Positions 1 through 10,230 of a DNA stretch of 64,000 nucleotides are shown in pieces. Numbering within the stretch: the first letter of the stretch is position 1; every line of letters starts with the position of its first letter. Under the pieces are notes generated by a model. The model did not search any database. It was not told where the DNA came from and saw only the letters and a program-made list of their open reading frames with translations. Source of the stretch: Spinacia oleracea (Eukaryota > Streptophyta > Magnoliopsida > Caryophyllales > Amaranthaceae); contig NC_079489.1 of NCBI RefSeq assembly GCF_020520425.1, positions 18,686,001 through 18,750,000 of the forward strand, read 5' to 3'. A program made the translations under genes and the position numbers.

Positions 1-183
1 GATGGGCCAAAATCTATTCCTACATTCTAGGTTTTGAATAATTTGTTGTAACTAATGTCGTCCATTTTATAATCCGTTACATATTGGCTGTCGCTTTGGT
101 TTTATAAAAATGTAAAGATTTCTATTGATCATGTTATGAATGAATGACCCTTTTGGGCTACAATGTTGATTTGTATGACCATT

Positions 184-1009
184 TGATATTAAAATAATGA
201 GAAGAAATAACTGAAGAAATTAAAACACACACAAAGATTTAAGGTGGTTCACTCTTCAATGAGTTACATCCACCATGGGGGAGGGTTTGGAGCTTGTATT
301 GCTCTTAAATGGAGAAAGGATTACAAAGAGAAATTCTCAAGGATGAAGAAGAGAGATTTCTATGTATGCTTAGATCTAGGGTTTCAACCTCACTTGTGTT
401 TCTCTCTCTTAATTCTGAAAATCTCATTATACATTTGGTATTTATAGTGTTCGACATCAAAACAATCTAAGGGACAAGAAAAGACCACGTCGATTGAAGC
501 TGCGGAGAAGAAAACAGTTCACCCGCAGGGTTCGGTCGAACCTTTAAAGGGTTCGGCCGAACCAAGGTCAGGTTTGACCAAACCAACCCAAAGTTCGGCC
601 GAACCTCCAAAATCTTCAAGCTTCTGATTCTTTTCTTGTTCGGTCGAACCATCAAAAGGTTCGGGCGAACTTCCAGAAAGTTTGGCTGAACCTCAAACAT
701 GTTCGGTCGAACCTCCAAAATCTCCAAGCTACTGACTCTTTTCATGTTCGGTCGAACCATTAAAGGGTTCAGCCGAACTTCCAGCAGGTTCAACCAAACT
801 TCCCCTGCTTCAGAACAACTTCTCGTAAAATAGTCATAACTCCCTTATTTCTCATCCAAAGCAAGCTTATGAGTTATGACCATGGGTTGGAAAGCTATAG
901 AACCAAGCTTTCACCTCCAACTTGAATCAACTCAATCTAATGAGTAGATCATGATATAACAACCTAACATCCTAACATCCTTCAAGGACGATTCGAGGCA
1001 CGCATAACA
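184..1009 (-). mobile_element. Copia-type 3' LTR, lower end approximate
   Basis: On the minus strand the sequence starts TGTTATGCG at 1009, just after a purine-rich tract (AAGGTGGAGAAT, about 1010-1021) that looks like a Copia polypurine tract. It continues to about 184, where it ends in CA. A Copia RNase H remnant lies upstream on the same strand, which is the order expected for a 3' LTR. The interior holds many TTCGGYCGAAC palindromes between 520 and 800. The lower boundary is a guess from the terminal CA; no target duplication could be tested because the 5' part of the element is missing. The open frames inside are low-complexity repeats, not genes. Confidence 0.6.
593..790. repeat. Duplicated block of TTCGGYCGAAC palindromes
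   Basis: Two blocks of about 85 bp (roughly 593-677 and 700-785) share the order palindrome, CCTCCAAAATCT, a run ending TTTTC, palindrome, then a third diverged palindrome. Further single copies lie upstream from 524. The core is TTCGGCCGAA or TTCGGTCGAA. They sit inside the Copia LTR. Confidence 0.8.
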
Positions 1010-1094
1010 ATTCTCCACCTTGAATTGAATCCTCCACATTTCCTCATAATGTAATATCATACTATGCTCCAAACACACTCCCAACAAACCCTTA

Positions 1095-1445
1095 TGGGCT
1101 TACATCGACCATTGAGAAAGACCAACTAAGTCCACACACAAAGTGAACTTAGTTGTCGGCAAAGGCTTTGTCAACATGTCGGCGGGATTCTCTTCGGTAC
1201 CAATCTTCTTCAAGAGAAATTCTTTCGTAGATATCACATCTCGAACAAAGTTTTAATTGATGTGAATATGATTGGTTCTCTTGTAGAATGTGTTTTGATT
1301 CTTAGCCAAATGTATGACACTTTGACTATCACAAAACACGGACACCAAGCTTGAACATGGACTAAACTCTCCCACTAGACCCTTGAGCCACTTTGCTTCT
1401 TTGAATGCTTCGGTAATGGCCATAAACTCGGCCTCCGTAGTTGAA
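1095..1445 (-). pseudogene. Ty1/Copia RNase H C-terminal fragment
   Basis: Reading the minus strand from about 1442 gives a clear Copia RNase H end: [20 protein letters not shown], then a stretch with [21 protein letters not shown], an in-frame TAA, NFVRDVISTKEFLLKKIGTE and NPADMLTKPLP. The TAA replaces the usual residue of the HIDVRYHF-type motif, so the copy is dead. Integrase and reverse transcriptase are absent upstream, so only the extreme 3' end of pol remains. With the polypurine tract and LTR below it, it forms a truncated element. Confidence 0.9.
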
Positions 1446-2325
1446 AGAGCTATAATATATATCTTGTAGCGTTGATTGCCAACTCACGGTCGTACCATCC
1501 AAAGTAAAGACATAACTGAAAGTTGATTTCTGGTCATCCAAATCACCTCCATTATCCGATTCACAAAAACCTTCAAGTCCATTTGCATTTCTACCAAAAA
1601 AGTTAGCAGTTTTTTATACCATTTTTCCTTGAATATTGCATGGTCATTATGTGCCTCTTGCATAATAGACAAATGAAAGTGAAATGTTGTTAATTCTAAG
1701 AAGATTATCATGAGATGGTTTGATTAAACTTTAAAACATTAGGACTCGAAAACAATATCTAATGATTTAAAATATTATTGTGATTTATCTTTGAACTACT
1801 GCGCAAAACTTTACCTTTAATGTGACTATGATCTTTTATCATGTCATGTTTAGTCACATGATGGAATATGCTTAGGTGCTATGGAGTATATTACTCATAC
1901 TCTTATTGGGGGTCGTGTCCGACAAGGGAATGGAGGATCCAACACTCTCGATGTAATAAATTTCATACAAGGCCACTATATATTTGGGTATCATGTCGTG
2001 TCGAAGTGACAGAAGATCCGACACCCTATGTCAACCAAAGTATTAAAGTAACATGGCTTAGGTATATACCAAGTATGTCATTGAGGCGGTTAATTTATTC
2101 TTGAATTGGGTTCGTTCGACTAACCGTTTTCATGTTTTTTCACTCCTTTCTCGCTATTGTTTGTTCTAATTTTTTACAATGGTTCAACTTAGATTGTAAT
2201 TGCTTGACTTATAATAATTTCGGTACTCAACTTGAAGTATAAAGCATTTATCAAATTGTTTATATTTATCTTACAATTGATGTTTGAAGTTAGACCGCCT
2301 TTTTCAGTGTTCTAACTATTGTTGT
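1446..2325. other. Intergenic, no gene seen
   Basis: AT-rich sequence between the Copia remnant and the Helitron-like ends. Short open frames here have no recognisable motifs. Around 1900-2000 there is some Copia-LTR-like wording (gtcgtgtccgac, gtatcatgtcgtgtcgaag), too short to call. Confidence 0.5.
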
Positions 2326-2452
2326 CATTTATATATCCCGTGCATTAGCACAGGCACACACTAGTATAAAGAAATTTATAATTGAATTTAAAATGACTAA
2401 AAAATTCAAATTATATACAACATTCCGGGACATTATCCGGGCCACTAACTAG
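2326..2452 (+). mobile_element. Two Helitron-type 3' termini
   Basis: Two sequences have the form of plant Helitron 3' ends, with a short GC-rich hairpin a few bases before CTAG followed by T. The first is CCCGTGCATTAGCACAGG with CTAG at 2361-2364. The second is TTCCGGGACATTATCCGGG with CTAG at 2449-2452. I could not find matching TC-type 5' ends, so the element lengths are unknown. Confidence 0.55.
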
Positions 2453-2599
2453 TTAAGAGTGTAAAACCTAATTTGAAAGTAAGAATTTGTTATTAATTTC
2501 AATTTTCAAGATGTGTTAGAAAAGTACATTGCGTTGCATTTGCAAATATAAATTTTACACGGTGCGATTTCAATACGGAGTACTCGTACTATTTTACGC

Positions 2600-2670
2600 C
2601 TGAAACTTCATTCGGTCTGTTAAAAAAGCTCCGCCACTTCCCTGCCGCCATCTTCGCCGCCGCTAATCTG
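2600..2670 (+). other. Probable first, non-coding exon of the COA3-like gene
   Basis: A CCGCC-rich stretch ending CTAATCTG|GTAATATC is a typical plant 5'UTR exon with a GT donor at 2671. The matching acceptor TTTGCAG ends at 4778, just before the COA3-like start codon. The exon's 5' limit is not determined. Confidence 0.5.
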
Positions 2671-3191
2671 GTAATATCTCTCACTCCCACCTGCAACAGA
2701 ACCTTAAATACCCGCATTTTTGCGATGTGTTTCTCGTTCTTTATCAAACATTCGCAACCTTCTCATGATTAATTATAATCTATTTTTGAATCATTCCTTT
2801 ATCAATCCGTTGAACTATGACGCATTTTGATTTTGAATGACATTCTAATTTTTCTGTTATTAGACCGATATGTTGGATTATTGGTGATTATGTGTAGAAA
2901 CTATCAAACTTCCTATATTGTATAGGGTTTAAATGTGGTTTTTGAAATGAGCAAGTGGGGTTTACGATTCATCATAGACGATTTATTCGATTGTATTGCT
3001 CTAATTTTGTTATTGTTAAGATACGATTTGGGGTTTTGGTTGGAAATGGAGGTAGAATTGGAGATTGGAATTTGGGATTTTTTTCGAGAAATTTTAATTT
3101 GGGTAATTTTAGAATATTGGTTTCAAATGAATTCAGCGGTTAACCTACTTTAAGAACATACAACCATCATCCATGATAACCCCTTGATGCT

Positions 3192-3414
3192 TTAGGATAT
3201 CCTTTGTTTTTTTTTTTTGGTTCTACTACGAGGAGTTCCCACCGCCTTCGGCGAGGTAATCTCCCGTGGGAGTTTGCATGGGTACCTCGATGGGCAGCAT
3301 CCCTCCCAGTTGAGATTTTTTCCATTCCCAAGGCTCGAACCCGAGACCTTGGTTAAGGAGCAAGAGGCCCTTAACCACTCATGCTAACCTCAATTGGTTA
3401 GGATATCCTTTGTT
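3192..3414 (-). mobile_element. tRNA-derived SINE with 17-bp target duplication
   Basis: The sequence TTAGGATATCCTTTGTT occurs at 3192-3208 and again at 3398-3414, and encloses about 190 bp. On the minus strand the insert starts with a pol III A-box-like segment (TTAGCATGAGTGGTTAAGG) and a B-box (GGTTCGAGCC), and ends in a poly(A) run, seen as T's at about 3207-3219. This is the standard structure of a plant SINE. It lies in the long 5'UTR intron (2671-4778) of the COA3-like gene. Confidence 0.92.
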
Positions 3415-4815
3415 GAGCTACATAATCCTTGGGATGGGGTAGGGAGGGGAGATACTGTATAGTCAATTCCTGTACATATCGGGGCAATGACATCTGCCTT
3501 CCCCTTCAAATTTTGTTTCGATAAGAGGGGGTGGGGGGTAACTTGATCATCAGCTAATATGGAGTCAATTTGGAGGTACCCAGCTTGGCTTTACGCTATT
3601 TTGATATGTCAGAAATTCTGATTTCAGTTTTATAGTGTTCGCTTGATGCAATATGCAAATTCAATGGTGATTGACTACCCTTTTAGTGAAAATTATTCAG
3701 TACATGGTTATCTTGATGAATCCACTGCTAGTTATTTATTACCAATCATTTCTATACCAGTATGCTCAACTTCGTAGCTGAGCTAGTTTTTCCATTCAGA
3801 TACAGTTTAAGAAGTCTGTTTTGGATTCCTAATAAGTTCTGTCTACAAGTTTCTATTTAAATCTGGTTTCTCAATTGTGTCGGTAGAGCGTGTGAGTGAA
3901 GCAAGTAATTGGTTGTCCTTGTGGTGCTGGAACAGTTTCGGGTAATGGGTTTATCTTCGGCCGGAGTGGGTTTGGATGTGGTGTCTGTATGTACCCACGG
4001 CTTGTAGCCGGCAGATGCAGTATGGTGGACCCTTCCCCTGCATCCACCCTGCCCCATCACTGCTGGACAAGGTTATGGTGGTTCATCTGCGGTGCTTAAA
4101 ATTCTAGGCCCTTCTTCTTGGCTACGTATAGGGAAACATTATTGCTAAACTCCAATTTCTTTATTTCGATTCCTGATTCCACCTAGCATCAATTTGCGTC
4201 TGCTATCATGGCTGCTGATTTTGCTTCGTGATCTGATATCAGTATCTTCAATTTCCTTGTGTATGACTTTTGAAATCTCTGTTCCCTGCCCCTTTTTTGT
4301 GTTTGATGATAGCCTTGCTCAATACCCATGGATTTATGGAGGTTACTCACGTTGCTATTAGCCCATTACCTCCCATGTACGAAGTTCTCTATGAACTGGT
4401 AGTCCTTAGGCCCCGTACCACAACCAAAAAGGAGAATGAAAAAAGCATGATTCAAATTTAGGGTTCTTTGCTTTGTAGCTTGTTTATAATGTATACAAGT
4501 GTGGAAGGGGGCTGAGAATTCTCGAGCATTAAAGCCAATACTCATGTCTGGTTGTGAAAACTGAAAAACCAGTTATAACAATAATTTGTCGACCTCACAG
4601 TTCTCTTTTTAAGCTGTTGATTGGCATTAAAACATAACTGTAACTTTAGATGTTGCGGAAGCTCAATTTACGAGGGACAAGAAACATTTCTTTTTCGGTG
4701 CTAAATTGCAATGTACTTTTATGTTACATCATTTCATGTCATTTATAACTGTGATGAGTTTATATGGGTGATTTGCAGGTTTGGAAGTTTCACTAAGCAG
4801 TTGAGTACTCGCAAG

Positions 4816-5007
4816 ATGGCTGGGATTTCAAGATTCAGTGCGCTTGCACCCAAAACTAAGAATGTGATTGTCGCTGGGGGTCTGACATCATTTGTTTTCG
4901 GAGTGTACTTTTACACCATGCGAGCTGTGGGGGGTACTGATGAAGTTCAGGTAGCCATTGACAAGTTCGAAGACAACAAACGCCAAGATGAGGCCAAAGC
5001 AAACTAG
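4816..5007 (+). CDS. COA3-like cytochrome c oxidase assembly protein (63 aa)
   Basis: The protein starts MAGISRFSALAPKTKNVIV and resembles the Coa3/CCDC56 family: a basic segment (residues 13-15), one membrane helix at about 17-36 (VIVAGG to YFYTMRA), then an acidic and charged tail. Family members sit in the inner mitochondrial membrane and help translation and early assembly of COX1. The length of 63 aa is shorter than human COA3, which carries an N-terminal extension. I chose the ATG at 4816 because the upstream in-frame ATG at 4711 lies in the intron, before the acceptor at 4778. A non-coding first exon probably ends at 2670. An ATAAAG stretch at about 5041 could serve for polyadenylation. 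Assignment rests on one helix and its flanks, so another small single-pass mitochondrial protein is possible. Confidence 0.75.
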   Translation: MAGISRFSALAPKTKNVIVAGGLTSFVFGVYFYTMRAVGGTDEVQVAIDKFEDNKRQDEAKAN

Positions 5008-5009
5008 GA

Positions 5010-5930
5010 TTTCAACCCGGTCGTGCTTTTAGGCTTTGGAATAAAGCAATGTCAACAATTTTGTCCTGCAAACCTTGAGTTGCTACATTAAACCGTTTGT
5101 TTTGTACCTCATCTACAGCTGAATCCCGAAAGGCAATGTCAATGATGTATGTTCAGCAGTCCTACAGTTATGTGATGTCGAAGACTTTATTTAGACATTG
5201 TATAGTTTACATAAAGCAACTTTGTTGGTCTTTTAAAAAAAAAAATTGAATGTTTATAGCATGAGTTTCAGCTGGATTTCAAAATAAGGTTTATTGATCA
5301 TGTGAAGTTTATGTACCAAAGACTGAACAATGTTCAAAAGAACTCAAAAGTTGTAATCCTGCAAGATTAACCAAATTCTTGTTGCACATTTTGCAGCATG
5401 TCTTAGTCTGTTAGATTTCCCAACCTACACCATTTGACTCAACCAAACAAAGTTCAGTTGAAGGAGATTACAACCTCAGAATCTCTTTCTCTTTATTCAT
5501 CTCGATCTCAATCTCTTCATCACTTTCCTCTCACTGTGTCCCCAAGAGAAAGAGGATAACTAAATCATATGCAGTAATTCCAATCCCTCAAGGTTGTGAG
5601 TCCAAACAATGTCATAATACCATACATAAACATGTATAATCTATTTTCTCTGCTCATCAAGCAGAGGATCCTCATTTCAAAGCATGATAATATGATGTTC
5701 TGAGAACATCTAATTTTGAATTTTACATACTTTTTTGTAAATTTGAAACTTGAACTATAAAGCATGTCATGTACAACTCCAAGCCATTCATTTGTCAAAT
5801 TGCCTATCTATTCGGAGTTTGGCACAAGAAAATTTTATCATCTAAGCTTTTTCATCTTGCAAGTACTCAGACAAGTATAACGAAATAAACAAATTGCACT
5901 GATTGATCAACCAGGCTCCTCGTAGCAACC
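5010..5930. other. Convergent intergenic region
   Basis: This holds the 3' ends of the COA3-like gene (+) and the FAM136A-like gene (-), which point towards each other. No further gene is visible. The short minus frame at 5565-5798 has no motif. Confidence 0.5.
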
Positions 5931-8457
5931 TCAAGTGCTGTTGTTCATGCCAAGGCTGGTCTTCATTCTTTCCAAAAGGGATGGCAAAGTCTTGATATTG
6001 TCATCAATTGTCTGGTTAACACAGGACTCGAGGTCATTCATGGAATTCGAGTGCCCAGGTTGCAGTTTCGCAGTCTCGTATTTGTCTTGGCAAACCATTA
6101 AAGCTCTTTGCAACTTTTCCTACAAGTAAAAGAAAAGTGGCAAGTGTATATCAATTATTTGGGTAAACAGTCTAAACATGATTGCAGGTCTAAAGCCTTC
6201 CATGTGGTTGTCCGATGGATGTCCTGGAAAATGGCAAATAAAACATACTCAATCCGTTCTCAAATATTAGTCTTATTTGTAATCTTGACACTATTCACAA
6301 TGGAAGATAATCTTTTAGTTTCTTTAAATACGTATTATAAAACATATTCATGTAAGATCTTGTTTTATTCGTCTCAATGAGTAGTTTCACAATATCAAAT
6401 TTTTATAGTTTTTAACATACGTCTTTGGAGATATTTACGTTTAAACATTGAGTTGAAACGGGGAGAAAAGTCGAAATAAGACTAATATTTAAGAATGGAG
6501 GGAGTATCTACAATTCTACACATCAAAGAACTAATTACTCCTTAACAAGTAAGGTGGCTTGGCACTGGTGAAATAACTTTATAGTACTTTATGCAAATAA
6601 ACGGTTTGAGACCACGTTAACCCTCTTTCAATTATAGCTGCTCAAGTTCCAAAAGATGCAGCACAGCACAAAAAAGAAAAAATTCTCGCCCTTTTTTGCT
6701 ATTACTTTTTACGGTTTCCCCCCGGGGTTTCGCGAAATGCACCACCCTCAAGTTTTCAAAATACACAAACTACCCCTAATTTTTCAGAAATGTACCAAAT
6801 GCCCTTGGACTTAACGGCCGTTAGTGCTCCGTTAGCGTCACTTTACCTTTATGCTACCTTTTTCTTTTCTTTTATTTTCTCTCTCCCCTTTCCTTCTCTT
6901 TTCTTTCGTGGAGCATTACATCCACGGAAGCCAGCCACCCGCTCTCGGCTGACCCATCCACCACGCCAGCCAGCCAGCCAGCCAGCCACCTACTCTACCC
7001 TTGCCACCGTCGAAAGCACTCTCTGCGCCTTCATTTGCAGCCGGCCCACCTCCGCCCCTCTGTCTCTTTTCTCCCCTTTCCCTTAAAAGGTTTCCCCTGA
7101 TTTACTTCGAACACAAAATTTGATTTCGTGTGGTAAATTCCCAAACAAGTTTAATTTATTTGGAATTACATAACTAATCGAATTCATGACCAAATTTGAA
7201 CGAATATCATTCGAATTTTCCCCCAAATTCAATAAAATGTTCTCGAAACAATCTGGGAGTCAGATTTGCTGATTTGTTGGCGTGGGGTGCTAAAGGAGAG
7301 AAAAAGAGATAGGGAGAGTGCCTGGAGCAGAGAAGAGTGGACTCTTCACAAGAATTATGTGAGTGTTGATTAGTCATTTAATAGCAAGAATTATCTCAGT
7401 GTATAGCTTTGTTTCAGCCGTCAATTTTGGAGTTCAATTAACAAGTCTGACTATGGTGCTCTCCGCTTTGGGTTTGTTATTGTAAGTGCCTCCAATTGTT
7501 TCAAGAGAAAAACTACTAATCCTACATTTGTATGAGAGTAATTTCTACTACTGAAACTTTATATTCTTAACTGACAACTGACTCGTTGACTTGTTGTGAT
7601 CTCCACTTCATTAACCAATCTAATCCTTTATCAGGAACTAATGTCTACCTTTGGCTTTCCTTTCTTCCTGTTATTGCAAGTTGTTCACTTCTCTGTCTCA
7701 TTTATACTTGTCTAAGATATCGATGCCTTGTTTTTTTTTATCCAGTTAAGTTACTTGTTTTGTGTTTGTATGTGGAAGATAATCATCATAATCGGCACAA
7801 AGCTGCACCAAATTGTGGTGAAGCTTGCGGTAGATATCATTTATTCAATCCTATCTCAAAACCCAAGAGTTCAAACTGCGAGATGAGCTCTTCTGGTTTG
7901 GGAAGCCAAGACTTTTATTTAGGTTCATACAATTCGTAATTTCCCAAGTAAGAAAATCCAAGAAATCGAGCATTGCTTATTAGTTCTAACTTCTAAGCAT
8001 TTTGAAACATAGGGGTAGTTGGTGAATTAAATTTTAAAATAGGTGTATTTGGTGCAATAAGTTTAAGCAAAGGTGTACTTGGTGAATTAGTTAACGACTA
8101 ACGGAGCACTAATGGACCGTCTAAATTTTGGGTATTTGATGCATTTTTGGAAAAATAGGGGTAGTTTATGTATTTTGAAAACTTGAAGGGTATTTGGTGC
8201 ATTTCGCGAAACCTTGGGGGTATTTCATGAAAAAACTGTATTTTTTATTCCCACAAAGTGCTTAGCTCTCAGCATGACCTAGGGAAAGACTAGATCACAA
8301 ATGAAGACCAAAAATAGAAGATTGCTAATCACAAATGAAAGTTCCCCACCCAGATAACTACTCGGTACACTTGAAACTAACATAGAATATGCAAAACTAG
8401 TTACAAGGGAAAGACTATACCTAACCTCAAAAAGAATTTGAGAAGGGACAAGAACTG

Positions 8458-8494
<37 letters not shown>

Positions 8495-10179
8495 AACAAA
8501 CCTTAGTCCCAAAATGATTTGGGGTTGGCTAACATGAACCGTCATAAGGAACCGTCCATGAAAAGTGTATCTAGTTTTTAACAACAGTTGAATCTTGTAA
8601 AAGTGTAGGCTATAAACATCAAGTACAAAATTTATCATCTTTTTGTTTATTTCTATTTTATCCGTGCCAAATTGCCATTACAAACTTTAAATCATCCAAC
8701 ATTAAAAGGTAGCAATATTGACTGACACGGACCACAAACCAAATTAAGCATCACCAAAGCTCCTACTAATTACAGAGTTCATGCTAATTGTAGCCAAATA
8801 CACATTATTTACACTTAGTCTATTTAATGAACTCATTAAATTTATTTTAACAAGCAACGAATGTTAAACATTTTAAAACATCCCCCAAACCCGCTACCAT
8901 GAAGAATGACACATAGAGTTGATGTCACAATATAGGGTGCATGCATGAGTCATCCTTTTCCAGGTGAAAGGGTTGAGTAAACATAAAAACAACAAAACAA
9001 CAATGTTTGCATGTGAATGTTCTAGTTACAAAAGCCTTGAGCAAAAACATTTGAGCTTCAAAATCGGAATCACGGGAATCCCACGAATAATTTACTTGCA
9101 CAAACTATTTCATGTATATATGTCAATAAAACTTCAATCTCCAAGGCAAATGACACGCACAAAACTTATGCCAATGACAGAATATAGAGAATACATTTCA
9201 TCAAGCATTCTACATTACCTCGTACGTTGGTTTCTCCTACATAATCTTGCCTTAGAAGACCCCCCACTCCCCTCAGCGCTCCCCAACACACATTCAAAAG
9301 ATAAAATGAACTGATCATATGATTGTATGATTTGTATCGGAACTTATTCAGCATGAGATTCTAAAGTAATAGTCTGGACCAATTTATAATTGCTACTATC
9401 ATCATTACTAAAGAATCTCTATTCACCAAACTGGTTAATCGTTAACTAGCACATTCCTAATCAGCCAAAATGCATCTATACTTGCTTAATTCTGCAGGAA
9501 TACTGTATTTAAAATCATGAGAATTAGCTTTCTACAACCACAGAGAATCTTTAATTTACCAACCAATTTATCAAGAACAATAATCATTACATCCCAGCTG
9601 AAATTATCGTCTTTTCGCACCCATTTAAACCCAGTTAAACACATGCAAAAATTCTAAGATTTTGCTACAGTGTGTAATGCAGATAAATTCATCAAACATA
9701 AATATATCAAATTTCAATTCAGCAAGCATAAAACAAAAATTAATACTCTTTAAATAACAATTACCCGCAATTAATTAGCTAAATCATTGAAAAGAAAGAA
9801 AATTGGAGAAAATTAAAGTACCTGAAACCTAGCCATTTCATTCTCAACAAAATTTTGAGCTTGCATAACAGGAACACTGCAATGCTCAACGCAGTTGCTT
9901 ATCTCCCCATGAGTTCTACTCCTATCGAAGCAATTATACGCACATTTGAAATACGCTTGCTGAAAATCACAACAACACAATTAATTAACCCAAATTTTCG
10001 GAAAATTAAAAACCTAGAAAATGGAGAAAAATTGGGGGTAAGTTGAGTACCTGAAGAGTGAAATTGATGTGATCTTGAACCCCAGAAAGTTGGGATTGTG
10101 CAGATGAATTAACTTCATTGAGTTTTCTTTTTAATCTTTCAGTCACAATTTGTTCTTCAGCATTTGCAATGTGGTTCAT
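5931..10179 (-). CDS. FAM136A-like (DUF842) mitochondrial protein, 3 exons, 151 aa
   Basis: Exons are 10179-10051, 9959-9822 and 6119-5931, both introns in phase 0, stop TGA at 5931-5933. The protein starts MNHIANAEEQIVTERLKRKL and contains a twin CX3C motif: C49-x3-C53 and C66-x3-C70, with HCSVPVMQAQNFVENE following, the signature of FAM136A/DUF842. Such small twin-CX3C proteins act in the mitochondrial intermembrane space and are imported by oxidative folding; the exact role of FAM136A is poorly known. The second half keeps only one Cys per site (C99 and C122), where the animal protein has CX3C pairs. The length is close to the family's roughly 140 aa. Intron 2 is 3.7 kb and full of transposons. 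A telo-box lies about 40 bp upstream of the ATG. Confidence 0.87.
6246..6506. mobile_element. Stowaway-like MITE
   Basis: TA-bounded element of about 260 bp. The left end is CTCAATCCGTTCTCAAATATTAGTC and the right end, read in reverse, is CTCCCTCCATTCTTAAATATTAGTC: inverted repeats of the Stowaway CTCCCTCCRTT type. It lies in intron 2 of the FAM136A-like gene. Confidence 0.88.
6706..8242. mobile_element. Long-TIR non-autonomous DNA transposon
   Basis: About 130-150 bp at the left (from ACGGTTTCCCCC and GGTTTCGCGAAATGCACC to GTGCTCCGTTAG) recur inverted at the right (CTAACGGAGCACTAATGG to GGTGCATTTCGCGAAACC and GGGGGTATTTCATG). The 1.2-kb centre has no transposase frame; it holds a CCAGCCAGCCAG run near 6970-6985 and a 117-codon frame at 7586-7939 without a known motif. 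Long TIRs fit Mutator-like or foldback elements. I could not settle the target duplication. It sits in intron 2 of the FAM136A-like gene. Confidence 0.75.
8459..8560 (-). mobile_element. (AAC)n-tailed retro-insertion, SINE/LINE 3' end
   Basis: An (AAC)n tract of about 35 bp is followed by CCTTAGTCCCAAAATGATTTGGGGT. Read on the minus strand it ends ACCCCAAATCATTTTGGGACTAAGG then (TTG)n. The same tail recurs at 38.75 kb and 59.14 kb on the plus strand. The 5' end of this copy is not defined. Confidence 0.65.
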
Positions 10180-10215
10180 CTTTTTCTCTTAGTTCTTGTG
10201 ACTTTCTATGCAATA

Positions 10216-10230
10216 AGGGTTTAGGGTTTA
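10216..10230 (-). promoter_or_regulatory. Telo-box upstream of the FAM136A-like gene
   Basis: AGGGTTTAGGGTTTA on the plus strand reads TAAACCCTAAACCCT towards the gene. Telo-boxes (AAACCCTAA) are common near the transcription start of plant genes for mitochondrial, ribosomal and growth functions. This one is about 37-51 bp before the ATG at 10179. Confidence 0.7.

Noticed and set aside
467-793. 108-codon minus frame with repeated VRPN units
   Set aside because: It is the translation of the palindromic LTR repeat block, with no start context or homology.
4711-4815. Upstream start for the COA3-like protein
   Set aside because: It lies before the TTTGCAG acceptor at 4778 and adds intron-like sequence, so the ATG at 4816 is used.
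7586-7939. 117-codon frame inside the long-TIR element
   Set aside because: No transposase or known domain; ends without relation to splice sites.
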